A stretch of DNA of 64,000 nt. Source: Flectonema sp. DT1601 (taxonomy: Eukaryota > Euglenozoa > Diplonemea > Diplonemida > Diplonemidae). Position numbers and translations under genes: made by a program. Where the stretch lies: positions 744,001 to 808,000 of the forward strand of contig OZ025792.1 in assembly GCA_964019425.1 (NCBI GenBank), read 5' to 3'. The notes below the pieces were generated by a model, which had not been told where the DNA came from, searched no databases, and worked only from the letters and a program-made list of their open reading frames with translations. Shown here piece by piece: positions 10,220 through 20,133 of this stretch (position 1 is its first letter; each line of letters starts with the position of its first letter).

Positions 10220-11543
10220 AGCTGGGTATAATTGCCGATTGATGTAGTCAGCGGTGTATTGTATGTCGTGTTGGTTTATAAGATCTGTGTTTTTATATTT
10301 TGCATCTTGCATAAACCGATCGGAGTGGCCATGTCGTGAGAATTGATTTTTATTAAATTAGATAAAATGCTTTAAGGATGAGAACCATGGAGAACTGTGT
10401 TGATTAACATATTAAGTGTGTGAAGAAGTATTGTTAATTGTTGTGAAATGGATGATGGTGTTTTCTCTTTGAAGTCTTCTATGAGTGTTTTAGATAGTTT
10501 GGTATAATTAATTCGTGTTTTATGTATTAGTCGCTGTTATTTTTTTTTATATATTTTTATCGCTCACCTGGTTTAAGTAGTGATGAATGCACTCTGTATT
10601 TAGTAGGATGTTGTTGCTTCTTCTTGTGCGGTGTGATCATGACTCTTCATTTTACTCTCTCACGACGGTATCTTTTTGTATGACATTTAGACAACTGTTT
10701 TAACTAACAATTCAGAAACTGATTGTTCATTGCTCTTTTTTCCTTCCTTGTCGGTTTTTCTAATTCCGTTCCCTAGCTTTTCCTGGAATACACTTCTTCA
10801 GGGGAATGAAATATTACAATATATGTTGTATTATTTGAGTATCGGTAGCATTGGACTGAAGTTAATTCATTCCAACCTACTGAGTTACCTGCTTATGCTT
10901 CTCATGTTATAGTGCAATGTTGGATAAAATCTGACTTATTTCTTCCTCGAGGGTGTTGTTGAGCACCGCTGTAGTTTTCCTCTTCTTCTTCCTCTGTTTA
11001 GATGGATACATGTCTCTGAAAGAGTTGTTGAAGTGAGTGGAAATCTTAGTCGGTGTCTGTTGTAGCCATCTTTACTACGTTGATTTTGTTATTCTTTCTT
11101 CTTTCTAATACTCGAATTAACAAAATGTCGATTCCATGATGAGCAGTGAAAGGTTTCGTATTTGGTCCTTGTAATTCATTATAACATAGGAATCGTACAA
11201 AACATGTCGCGTGGTATTGCTCACAAAATAAGAGTGTCTCTGCTACAGTTGACCAGTTCCTTTAGTATTAGTTTTTGGAAGGAAAATCATAACTATTTAA
11301 TTCCGTGTACGCTGCTTGTTGTTATTTGTCGTTGTTATTCAGTAACTAATATCTTTTAAAGTTCACAGCTCTGATTGATTTACTAGTATCGGTACTGTTT
11401 TATAATCATCAATTTTCATGTACATAAAAATTATAAGAACATCGTTGGACTTTACAGCGGGTGGAAAAGTCTTTGACTTTCTTTTCTTACTTTTGTATTC
11501 TCGCATCTTCATATTACTCTATACAGTTTTCCTTACTTAAAAT
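10220..11543. other. 1,324-bp spacer between Cys-repeat genes 1 and 2
   Basis: This spacer is the same length as that after gene 2 (14322-15645), and I found no difference on reading the two. It contains the common 3' flank of the genes and, from 11365, the shared upstream block of the next gene. Two short frames (10730-10912 and 11162-11359) are repeated in every spacer only because the DNA is duplicated; they have no signs of coding. Confidence 0.75.
11365..11543 (+). promoter_or_regulatory. shared upstream region of the Cys-repeat genes, copy 2
   Basis: Same block as before gene 1, with 'gattgatttactagtatcgg', 'gcgggtggaaaagtcttt' and a terminal 'ctctatacag', 19-20 nt before the ATG. It matches the copy before gene 3 throughout and differs from the copy before gene 1 at scattered positions. 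Confidence 0.45.
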
Positions 11544-14321
11544 ATGATTTCTTCAATAGCTGTTATCGTCACCATCGCTATTTCTCAAAGGCCGTGTGAT
11601 TCCTACACGAATTTGAGAAGCTGCAGAAGAGCAGTGTGCCCAGATCTTTCTAATCAACAATGTTCTTGGATTAGATCTACGAGGGAGTGTAGATGTGTGA
11701 AACCTTCTTGCGATGACTTCTCGAGTCAAGCTGATTGTCAGACAGCCAATTGCCCAGACCAAGAAGGTCGTCAGTGCCTCTGGACTAATAGGGGATGTAA
11801 GTGCAACACCGCTCCAAGAACCTGTGCTGACTTCTCGAGTCAAGGTGATTGTCAGACAGCCAATTGCCCAGACCAAGAAGGTCGTCAGTGCCTCTGGACT
11901 AATAACGGATGTAAATGTAACACCGATCCAAGAACCTGTGCTGACTTCTCGAGTCAAGCTGATTGTCAGACAGCCAATTGCCCAGACCAAGAAGGTCGTC
12001 AGTGCCTCTGGACTAATAACAGATGTAAGTGCAACACTGATCCAAGAACCTGTGCTGACTTCTCGAGTCAAGGTGATTGTCAGACAGCCAATTGCCCAGA
12101 CCAAGAAGGTCGTCAGTGCCTCTGGACTAATAACGGATGTATATGTAACACCGATCCAAGAACCTGTGCTGACTTCTCGAGTCAAGCTGATTGTCAGACA
12201 GCCAATTGCCCAGACCAAGAAGGTCGTCAGTGCCTCTGGACTAATAACAGATGTAAGTGCAACACTGATCCAAGAACCTGTGCTGACTTCTCGAGTCAAG
12301 CTGATTGTCAGACAGCCAATTGCCCAGACCAAGAAGGTCGTCAGTGCCTCTGGACTAATAACAGATGTAAGTGCAACACTGATCCAAGAACCTGTGCTGA
12401 CTACTCAAGTCAAGCTGATTGTCAGACAGCCAATTGCCCAGACCAAGAAGGTCGTCAGTGCCTCTGGACTAATAACGGATGTAAATGTAACACCGATCCA
12501 AGAACCTGTGCTGACTTCTCGAGTCAAGGTGATTGTCAGACAGCCAATTGCCCAGACCAAGAAGGTCGTCAGTGCCTCTGGACTAATAACGGATGTAAGT
12601 GCAACACTGATCCAAGAACCTGTGCTGACTTCTCGAGTCAAGCTGATTGTCAGACAGCCAATTGCCCAGACCAAGAAGGTCGTCAGTGCCTCTGGACTAA
12701 TAACGGATGTAAGTGCAACACTGATCCAAGAACCTGTGCTGACTACTCAAGTCAAGCTGATTGTCAGACAGCCAATTGCCCAGACCAAGAAGGTCGTCAG
12801 TGCCTCTGGACTAATAACGGATGTAAGTGCAACACTGATCCAAGAACCTGTGCTGACTTCTCGAGTCAAGCTGATTGTCAGACAGCCAATTGCCCAGACC
12901 AAGAAGGTCGTCAGTGCCTCTGGACTAATAACGGATGTAAGTGCAACACTGATCCAAGAACCTGTGCTGACTACTCAAGTCAAGCTGATTGTCAGACAGC
13001 CAATTGCCCAGACCAAGAAGGTCGTCAGTGCCTCTGGACTAATAACGGATGTAAGTGCAACACTGATCCAAGAACCTGTGCTGACTACTCAAGTCAAGCT
13101 GATTGTCAGACAGCCAATTGCCCAGACCAAGAAGGTCGTCAGTGCCTCTGGACTAATAACGGATGTAAGTGCAACACTGATCCAAGAACCTGTGCTGACT
13201 TCTCGAGTCAAGCTGATTGTCAGACAGCCAATTGCCCAGACCAAGAAGGTCGTCAGTGCCTCTGGACTAATAACGGATGTAAGTGCAACACTGATCCAAG
13301 AACCTGTGCTGACTTCTCGAGTCAAGCTGATTGTCAGACAGCCAATTGCCCAGACCAAGAAGGTCGTCAGTGCCTCTGGACTAATAACAGATGTAAGTGC
13401 AACACTGATCCAAGAACCTGTGCTGACTACTCAAGTCAAGCTGATTGTCAGACAGCCAATTGCCCAGACCAAGAAGGTCGTCAGTGCCTCTGGACTAATA
13501 ACGGATGTAAGTGCAACACTGATCCAAGAACCTGTGCTGACTTCTCGAGTCAAGCTGATTGTCAGACAGCCAATTGCCCAGACCAAGAAGGTCGTCAGTG
13601 CCTCTGGACTAATAACAGATGTAAGTGCAACACTGATCCAAGAACCTGTGCTGACTACTCAAGTCAAGCTGATTGTCAGACAGCCAATTGCCCAGACCAA
13701 GAAGGTCGTCAGTGCCTCTGGACTAATAACGGATGTAAGTGCAACACTGATCCAAGAACCTGTGCTGACTTCTCGAGTCAAGCTGATTGTCAGACAGCCA
13801 ATTGCCCAGACCAAGAAGGTCGTCAGTGCCTCTGGACTAATAACAGATGTAAGTGCAACACTGATCCAAGAACCTGTGCTGACTACTCAAGTCAAGCTGA
13901 TTGTCAGACAGCCAATTGCCCAGACCAAGAAGGTCGTCAGTGCCTCTGGACTAATAACGGATGTAAGTGCAACACTGATCCAAGAACCTGTGCTGACTTC
14001 TCGAGTCAAGCTGATTGTCAGACAGCCAATTGCCCAGACCAAGAAGGTCGTCAGTGCCACTGGACTAATAACGGATGTAAGTGCAACACCGCTCCAAGAA
14101 CCTGTGCTGACTTCTCGAGTCAAGGTGATTGTCAGACAGCCAATTGCCCAGACCAAGAAGGTCGTCAGTGCCTCTGGACTAATAACAGATGTAAGTGCAA
14201 CACTGATCCAAGAACCTGTGCTGACTTCTCGAGTCAAGCTGATTGTCAGACAGCCAATTGCCCAGACCAAGAAGGTCGTCAGTGCCTCTGGACTAATAAC
14301 GGATGTAAGTGCAAGAAGTGA
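11544..14321 (+). CDS. secreted six-cysteine repeat protein 2 (925 aa, 23 repeats)
   Basis: Same signal peptide and divergent first unit as its neighbours, then 23 units and the same KK-TGA end. The extra length over gene 1 is exactly seven units (798 bp), so the genes differ only by whole-unit gain or loss. The first three complete units match those of gene 3 in order (Arg-Gly/AP, Gly-Asp, Asn-Arg), which shows these two are the closest pair. The later part alternates Tyr/Gly and Phe/Arg units, a two-unit higher-order pattern. Single oddities are an Ile for Lys in one unit (about 12140) and a His for Leu near the end (about 14060). The function is unknown; probably secreted. Confidence 0.88.
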   Translation: MISSIAVIVTIAISQRPCDSYTNLRSCRRAVCPDLSNQQCSWIRSTRECRCVKPSCDDFSSQADCQTANCPDQEGRQCLWTNRGCKCNTAPRTCADFSSQGDCQTANCPDQEGRQCLWTNNGCKCNTDPRTCADFSSQADCQTANCPDQEGRQCLWTNNRCKCNTDPRTCADFSSQGDCQTANCPDQEGRQCLWTNNGCICNTDPRTCADFSSQADCQTANCPDQEGRQCLWTNNRCKCNTDPRTCADFSSQADCQTANCPDQEGRQCLWTNNRCKCNTDPRTCADYSSQADCQTANCPDQEGRQCLWTNNGCKCNTDPRTCADFSSQGDCQTANCPDQEGRQCLWTNNGCKCNTDPRTCADFSSQADCQTANCPDQEGRQCLWTNNGCKCNTDPRTCADYSSQADCQTANCPDQEGRQCLWTNNGCKCNTDPRTCADFSSQADCQTANCPDQEGRQCLWTNNGCKCNTDPRTCADYSSQADCQTANCPDQEGRQCLWTNNGCKCNTDPRTCADYSSQADCQTANCPDQEGRQCLWTNNGCKCNTDPRTCADFSSQADCQTANCPDQEGRQCLWTNNGCKCNTDPRTCADFSSQADCQTANCPDQEGRQCLWTNNRCKCNTDPRTCADYSSQADCQTANCPDQEGRQCLWTNNGCKCNTDPRTCADFSSQADCQTANCPDQEGRQCLWTNNRCKCNTDPRTCADYSSQADCQTANCPDQEGRQCLWTNNGCKCNTDPRTCADFSSQADCQTANCPDQEGRQCLWTNNRCKCNTDPRTCADYSSQADCQTANCPDQEGRQCLWTNNGCKCNTDPRTCADFSSQADCQTANCPDQEGRQCHWTNNGCKCNTAPRTCADFSSQGDCQTANCPDQEGRQCLWTNNRCKCNTDPRTCADFSSQADCQTANCPDQEGRQCLWTNNGCKCKK
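11709..14318 (+). repeat. 114-bp coding tandem repeat, 23 units
   Basis: Same unit as in gene 1. From about 13200 to 13900 the order Phe/Arg then Tyr/Gly repeats with a 228-bp period. This implies recent block duplications of two units at a time rather than of single units. Confidence 0.95.
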
Positions 14322-15645
14322 AGCTGGGTATAATTGCCGATTGATGTAGTCAGCGGTGTATTGTATGTCGTGTTGGTTTATAAGATCTGTGTTTTTATAT
14401 TTTGCATCTTGCATAAACCGATCGGAGTGGCCATGTCGTGAGAATTGATTTTTATTAAATTAGATAAAATGCTTTAAGGATGAGAACCATGGAGAACTGT
14501 GTTGATTAACATATTAAGTGTGTGAAGAAGTATTGTTAATTGTTGTGAAATGGATGATGGTGTTTTCTCTTTGAAGTCTTCTATGAGTGTTTTAGATAGT
14601 TTGGTATAATTAATTCGTGTTTTATGTATTAGTCGCTGTTATTTTTTTTTATATATTTTTATCGCTCACCTGGTTTAAGTAGTGATGAATGCACTCTGTA
14701 TTTAGTAGGATGTTGTTGCTTCTTCTTGTGCGGTGTGATCATGACTCTTCATTTTACTCTCTCACGACGGTATCTTTTTGTATGACATTTAGACAACTGT
14801 TTTAACTAACAATTCAGAAACTGATTGTTCATTGCTCTTTTTTCCTTCCTTGTCGGTTTTTCTAATTCCGTTCCCTAGCTTTTCCTGGAATACACTTCTT
14901 CAGGGGAATGAAATATTACAATATATGTTGTATTATTTGAGTATCGGTAGCATTGGACTGAAGTTAATTCATTCCAACCTACTGAGTTACCTGCTTATGC
15001 TTCTCATGTTATAGTGCAATGTTGGATAAAATCTGACTTATTTCTTCCTCGAGGGTGTTGTTGAGCACCGCTGTAGTTTTCCTCTTCTTCTTCCTCTGTT
15101 TAGATGGATACATGTCTCTGAAAGAGTTGTTGAAGTGAGTGGAAATCTTAGTCGGTGTCTGTTGTAGCCATCTTTACTACGTTGATTTTGTTATTCTTTC
15201 TTCTTTCTAATACTCGAATTAACAAAATGTCGATTCCATGATGAGCAGTGAAAGGTTTCGTATTTGGTCCTTGTAATTCATTATAACATAGGAATCGTAC
15301 AAAACATGTCGCGTGGTATTGCTCACAAAATAAGAGTGTCTCTGCTACAGTTGACCAGTTCCTTTAGTATTAGTTTTTGGAAGGAAAATCATAACTATTT
15401 AATTCCGTGTACGCTGCTTGTTGTTATTTGTCGTTGTTATTCAGTAACTAATATCTTTTAAAGTTCACAGCTCTGATTGATTTACTAGTATCGGTACTGT
15501 TTTATAATCATCAATTTTCATGTACATAAAAATTATAAGAACATCGTTGGACTTTACAGCGGGTGGAAAAGTCTTTGACTTTCTTTTCTTACTTTTGTAT
15601 TCTCGCATCTTCATATTACTCTATACAGTTTTCCTTACTTAAAAT
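14322..15645. other. 1,324-bp spacer between Cys-repeat genes 2 and 3
   Basis: Duplicate of 10220-11543, base for base as far as I can read. Coding and non-coding parts of the 4.1-kb unit are equally conserved, so the duplication is young or the spacers are being homogenised. It holds no separate gene. Confidence 0.75.
15467..15645 (+). promoter_or_regulatory. shared upstream region of the Cys-repeat genes, copy 3
   Basis: Third copy of the block before the Cys-repeat genes, 4,102 bp downstream of copy 2 and the same in sequence. All three genes should therefore share the same control unless chromatin or distance matters. Confidence 0.45.
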
Positions 15646-18600
15646 ATGATTTCTTCAATAGCTGTTATCGTCACCATCGCTATTTCTCAAAGGCCGTGTG
15701 ATTCCTACACGAATTTGAGAAGCTGCAGAAGAGCAGTGTGCCCAGATCTTTCTAATCAACAATGTTCTTGGATTAGATCTACGAGGGAGTGTAGATGTGT
15801 GAAACCTTCTTGCGATGACTTCTCGAGTCAAGCTGATTGTCAGACAGCCAATTGCCCAGACCAAGAAGGTCGTCAGTGCCTCTGGACTAATAGGGGATGT
15901 AAGTGCAACACCGCTCCAAGAACCTGTGCTGACTTCTCGAGTCAAGGTGATTGTCAGACAGCCAATTGCCCAGACCAAGAAGGTCGTCAGTGCCTCTGGA
16001 CTAATAACGGATGTAAATGTAACACCGATCCAAGAACCTGTGCTGACTTCTCGAGTCAAGCTGATTGTCAGACAGCCAATTGCCCAGACCAAGAAGGTCG
16101 TCAGTGCCTCTGGACTAATAACAGATGTAAGTGCAACACTGATCCAAGAACCTGTGCTGACTTCTCGAGTCAAGGTGATTGTCAGACAGCCAGTTGCCCA
16201 GACCAAGAAGGTCGTCAGTGCCTCTGGACTAATAACGGATGTAAGTGCAACACCGCTCCAAGAACCTGTGCTGACTTCTCGAGTCAAGCTGATTGTCAGA
16301 CAGCCAATTGCCCAGACCAAGAAGGTCGTCAGTGCCTCTGGACTAATAACGGATGTAAGTGCAACACTGATCCAAGAACCTGTGCTGACTACTCAAGTCA
16401 AGCTGATTGTCAGACAGCCAATTGCCCAGACCAAGAAGGTCGTCAGTGCCTCTGGACTAATAACGGATGTAAGTGCAACACTGATCCAAGAACCTGTGCT
16501 GACTTCTCGAGTCAAGCTGATTGTCAGACAGCCAATTGCCCAGACCAAGAAGGTCGTCAGTGCCTCTGGACTAATAACGGATGTAAGTGCAACACCGCTC
16601 CAAGAACCTGTGCTGACTTCTCGAGTCAAGCTGATTGTCAGACAGCCAATTGCCCAGACCAAGAAGGTCGTCAGTGCCTCTGGACTAATAACGGATGTAA
16701 GTGCAACACTGATCCAAGAACCTGTGCTGACTACTCAAGTCAAGCTGATTGTCAGACAGCCAATTGCCCAGACCAAGAAGGTCGTCAGTGCCTCTGGACT
16801 AATAACAGATGTAAGTGCAACACTGATCCAAGAACCTGTGCTGACTTCTCGAGTCAAGCTGATTGTCAGACAGCCAATTGCCCAGACCAAGAAGGTCGTC
16901 AGTGCCTCTGGACTAATAACGGATGTAAGTGCAACACCGCTCCAAGAACCTGTGCTGACTTCTCGAGTCAAGCTGATTGTCAGACAGCCAATTGCCCAGA
17001 CCAAGAAGGTCGTCAGTGCCTCTGGACTAATAACGGATGTAAGTGCAACACTGATCCAAGAACCTGTGCTGACTACTCAAGTCAAGCTGATTGTCAGACA
17101 GCCAATTGCCCAGACCAAGAAGGTCGTCAGTGCCTCTGGACTAATAACGGATGTAAGTGCAACACTGATCCAAGAACCTGTGCTGACTTCTCGAGTCAAG
17201 CTGATTGTCAGACAGCCAATTGCCCAGACCAAGAAGGTCGTCAGTGCCTCTGGACTAATAACGGATGTAAGTGCAACACTGATCCAAGAACCTGTGCTGA
17301 CTTCTCGAGTCAAGCTGATTGTCAGACAGCCAATTGCCCAGACCAAGAAGGTCGTCAGTGCCTCTGGACTAATAACAGATGTAAGTGCAACACTGATCCA
17401 AGAACCTGTGCTGACTTCTCGAGTCAAGCTGATTGTCAGACAGCCAATTGCCCAGACCAAGAAGGTCGTCAGTGCCTCTGGACTAATAACGGATGTAAGT
17501 GCAACACTGATCCAAGAACCTGTGCTGACTTCTCGAGTCAAGCTGATTGTCAGACAGCCAATTGCCCAGACCAAGAAGGTCGTCAGTGCCTCTGGACTAA
17601 TAACGGATGTAAGTGCAACACTGATCCAAGAACCTGTGCTGACTACTCAAGTCAAGCTGATTGTCAGACAGCCAATTGCCCAGACCAAGAAGGTCGTCAG
17701 TGCCTCTGGACTAATAACGGATGTAAGTGCAACACTGATCCAAGAACCTGTGCTGACTTCTCGAGTCAAGCTGATTGTCAGACAGCCAATTGCCCAGACC
17801 AAGAAGGTCGTCAGTGCCTCTGGACTAATAACGGATGTAAGTGCAACACTGATCCAAGAACCTGTGCTGACTTCTCGAGTCAAGCTGATTGTCAGACAGC
17901 CAATTGCCCAGACCAAGAAGGTCGTCAGTGCCTCTGGACTAATAACGGATGTAAGTGCAACACCGCTCCAAGAACCTGTGCTGACTTCTCGAGTCAAGCT
18001 GATTGTCAGACAGCCAATTGCCCAGACCAAGAAGGTCGTCAGTGCCTCTGGACTAATAACGGATGTAAGTGCAACACTGATCCAAGAACCTGTGCTGACT
18101 ACTCAAGTCAAGCTGATTGTCAGACAGCCAATTGCCCAGACCAAGAAGGTCGTCAGTGCCTCTGGACTAATAACGGATGTAAGTGCAACACTGATCCAAG
18201 AACCTGTGCTGACTTCTCGAGTCAAGCTGATTGTCAGACAGCCAATTGCCCAGACCAAGAAGGTCGTCAGTGCCTCTGGACTAATAACAGATGTAAGTGC
18301 AACACTGATCCAAGAACCTGTGCTGACTTCTCGAGTCAAGCTGATTGTCAGACAGCCAATTGCCCAGACCAAGAAGGTCGTCAGTGCCTCTGGACTAATA
18401 ACGGATGTAAGTGCAACACTGATCCAAGAACCTGTGCTGACTTCTCGAGTCAAGCTGATTGTCAGACAGCCAATTGCCCAGACCAAGAAGGTCGTCAGTG
18501 CCTCTGGACTAATAACGGATGTAAGTGCAACACTGATCCAAGAACCTGTGCTGACTACTCAAGTCAAGCTGATTGTCAGACAGCCAATTGCCCAGACCAA

Positions 18601-20133
18601 GAAGGTCGTCAGTGCCTCTGGACTAATAACGGATGTAAGTGCAACACTGATCCAAGAACCTGTGCTGACTTCTCGAGTCAAGCTGATTGTCAGACAGCCA
18701 ATTGCCCAGACCAAGAAGGTCGTCAGTGCCTCTGGACTAATAACAGATGTAAGTGCAACACTGATCCAAGAACCTGTGCTGACTTCTCGAGTCAAGCTGA
18801 TTGTCAGACAGCCAATTGCCCAGACCAAGAAGGTCGTCAGTGCCTCTGGACTAATAACGGATGTAAGTGCAACACTGATCCAAGAACCTGTGCTGACTTC
18901 TCGAGTCAAGCTGATTGTCAGACAGCCAATTGCCCAGACCAAGAAGGTCGTCAGTGCCTCTGGACTAATAACGGATGTAAGTGCAACACTGATCCAAGAA
19001 CCTGTGCTGACTACTCAAGTCAAGCTGATTGTCAGACAGCCAATTGCCCAGACCAAGAAGGTCGTCAGTGCCTCTGGACTAATAACGGATGTAAGTGCAA
19101 CACTGATCCAAGAACCTGTGCTGACTTCTCGAGTCAAGCTGATTGTCAGACAGCCAATTGCCCAGACCAAGAAGGTCGTCAGTGCCTCTGGACTAATAAC
19201 AGATGTAAGTGCAACACTGATCCAAGAACCTGTGCTGACTTCTCGAGTCAAGCTGATTGTCAGACAGCCAATTGCCCAGACCAAGAAGGTCGTCAGTGCC
19301 TCTGGACTAATAACGGATGTAAGTGCAACACTGATCCAAGAACCTGTGCTGACTTCTCGAGTCAAGCTGATTGTCAGACAGCCAATTGCCCAGACCAAGA
19401 AGGTCGTCAGTGCCTCTGGACTAATAACGGATGTAAGTGCAACACTGATCCAAGAACCTGTGCTGACTACTCAAGTCAAGCTGATTGTCAGACAGCCAAT
19501 TGCCCAGACCAAGAAGGTCGTCAGTGCCTCTGGACTAATAACGGATGTAAGTGCAACACTGATCCAAGAACCTGTGCTGACTACTCAAGTCAAGCTGATT
19601 GTCAGACAGCCAATTGCCCAGACCAAGAAGGTCGTCAGTGCCTCTGGACTAATAACGGATGTAAGTGCAACACTGATCCAAGAACCTGTGCTGACTTCTC
19701 GAGTCAAGCTGATTGTCAGACAGCCAATTGCCCAGACCAAGAAGGTCGTCAGTGCCTCTGGACTAATAACAGATGTAAGTGCAACACTGATCCAAGAACC
19801 TGTGCTGACTTCTCGAGTCAAGCTGATTGTCAGACAGCCAATTGCCCAGACCAAGAAGGTCGTCAGTGCCTCTGGACTAATAACGGATGTAAATGTAACA
19901 CCGATCCAAGAACCTGTGCTGACTTCTCGAGTCAAGCTGATTGTCAGACAGCCAATTGCCCAGACCAAGAAGGTCGTCAGTGCCTCTGGACTAATAACGG
20001 ATGTAAGTGCAACACTGATCCAAGAACCTGTGCTGACTTCTCGAGTCAAGCTGATTGTCAGACAGCCAATTGCCCAGACCAAGAAGGTCGTCAGTGCCTC
20101 TGGACTAATAACGGATGTAAGTGCAAGAAGTGA
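15646..20133 (+). CDS. secreted six-cysteine repeat protein 3 (1,495 aa, 38 repeats)
   Basis: The longest of the three paralogs: signal peptide, divergent first unit, 38 six-cysteine units and the KK-TGA end. With the divergent unit it carries 39 modules and over 230 cysteines, all expected to be in disulfides. The units are arranged in higher-order blocks: a three-unit pattern early (342-bp period, about 16250-17090) and a four-unit pattern late (456-bp period, about 17990-19900). One unit has Ser for Asn before the third Cys (about 16192). The protein reads as one continuous open frame of almost 4.5 kb with no intron. A long, flexible, protease-resistant secreted or surface protein is the best reading. 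No enzyme or lectin domain is present. Confidence 0.88.
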   Translation: MISSIAVIVTIAISQRPCDSYTNLRSCRRAVCPDLSNQQCSWIRSTRECRCVKPSCDDFSSQADCQTANCPDQEGRQCLWTNRGCKCNTAPRTCADFSSQGDCQTANCPDQEGRQCLWTNNGCKCNTDPRTCADFSSQADCQTANCPDQEGRQCLWTNNRCKCNTDPRTCADFSSQGDCQTASCPDQEGRQCLWTNNGCKCNTAPRTCADFSSQADCQTANCPDQEGRQCLWTNNGCKCNTDPRTCADYSSQADCQTANCPDQEGRQCLWTNNGCKCNTDPRTCADFSSQADCQTANCPDQEGRQCLWTNNGCKCNTAPRTCADFSSQADCQTANCPDQEGRQCLWTNNGCKCNTDPRTCADYSSQADCQTANCPDQEGRQCLWTNNRCKCNTDPRTCADFSSQADCQTANCPDQEGRQCLWTNNGCKCNTAPRTCADFSSQADCQTANCPDQEGRQCLWTNNGCKCNTDPRTCADYSSQADCQTANCPDQEGRQCLWTNNGCKCNTDPRTCADFSSQADCQTANCPDQEGRQCLWTNNGCKCNTDPRTCADFSSQADCQTANCPDQEGRQCLWTNNRCKCNTDPRTCADFSSQADCQTANCPDQEGRQCLWTNNGCKCNTDPRTCADFSSQADCQTANCPDQEGRQCLWTNNGCKCNTDPRTCADYSSQADCQTANCPDQEGRQCLWTNNGCKCNTDPRTCADFSSQADCQTANCPDQEGRQCLWTNNGCKCNTDPRTCADFSSQADCQTANCPDQEGRQCLWTNNGCKCNTAPRTCADFSSQADCQTANCPDQEGRQCLWTNNGCKCNTDPRTCADYSSQADCQTANCPDQEGRQCLWTNNGCKCNTDPRTCADFSSQADCQTANCPDQEGRQCLWTNNRCKCNTDPRTCADFSSQADCQTANCPDQEGRQCLWTNNGCKCNTDPRTCADFSSQADCQTANCPDQEGRQCLWTNNGCKCNTDPRTCADYSSQADCQTANCPDQEGRQCLWTNNGCKCNTDPRTCADFSSQADCQTANCPDQEGRQCLWTNNRCKCNTDPRTCADFSSQADCQTANCPDQEGRQCLWTNNGCKCNTDPRTCADFSSQADCQTANCPDQEGRQCLWTNNGCKCNTDPRTCADYSSQADCQTANCPDQEGRQCLWTNNGCKCNTDPRTCADFSSQADCQTANCPDQEGRQCLWTNNRCKCNTDPRTCADFSSQADCQTANCPDQEGRQCLWTNNGCKCNTDPRTCADFSSQADCQTANCPDQEGRQCLWTNNGCKCNTDPRTCADYSSQADCQTANCPDQEGRQCLWTNNGCKCNTDPRTCADYSSQADCQTANCPDQEGRQCLWTNNGCKCNTDPRTCADFSSQADCQTANCPDQEGRQCLWTNNRCKCNTDPRTCADFSSQADCQTANCPDQEGRQCLWTNNGCKCNTDPRTCADFSSQADCQTANCPDQEGRQCLWTNNGCKCNTDPRTCADFSSQADCQTANCPDQEGRQCLWTNNGCKCKK
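15811..20130 (+). repeat. 114-bp coding tandem repeat, 38 units with higher-order blocks
   Basis: Scoring units by Phe/Tyr, Gly/Arg and Asp/Ala: units 4-12 follow a three-unit cycle (Ala-Pro type, Asp-Pro type, Tyr type). Units 21-32 are three cycles of Tyr-Gly, Phe-Arg, Phe-Gly, Phe-Gly, and a fourth such cycle is units 34-37. Such nested periods are the signature of unequal crossing-over or slippage in multi-unit steps. Confidence 0.9.

Noticed and set aside
8405-20130. CRISPR-like array
   Set aside because: The 114-bp units are directly adjacent, coding, and have no spacers of unique sequence; the organism is eukaryotic.
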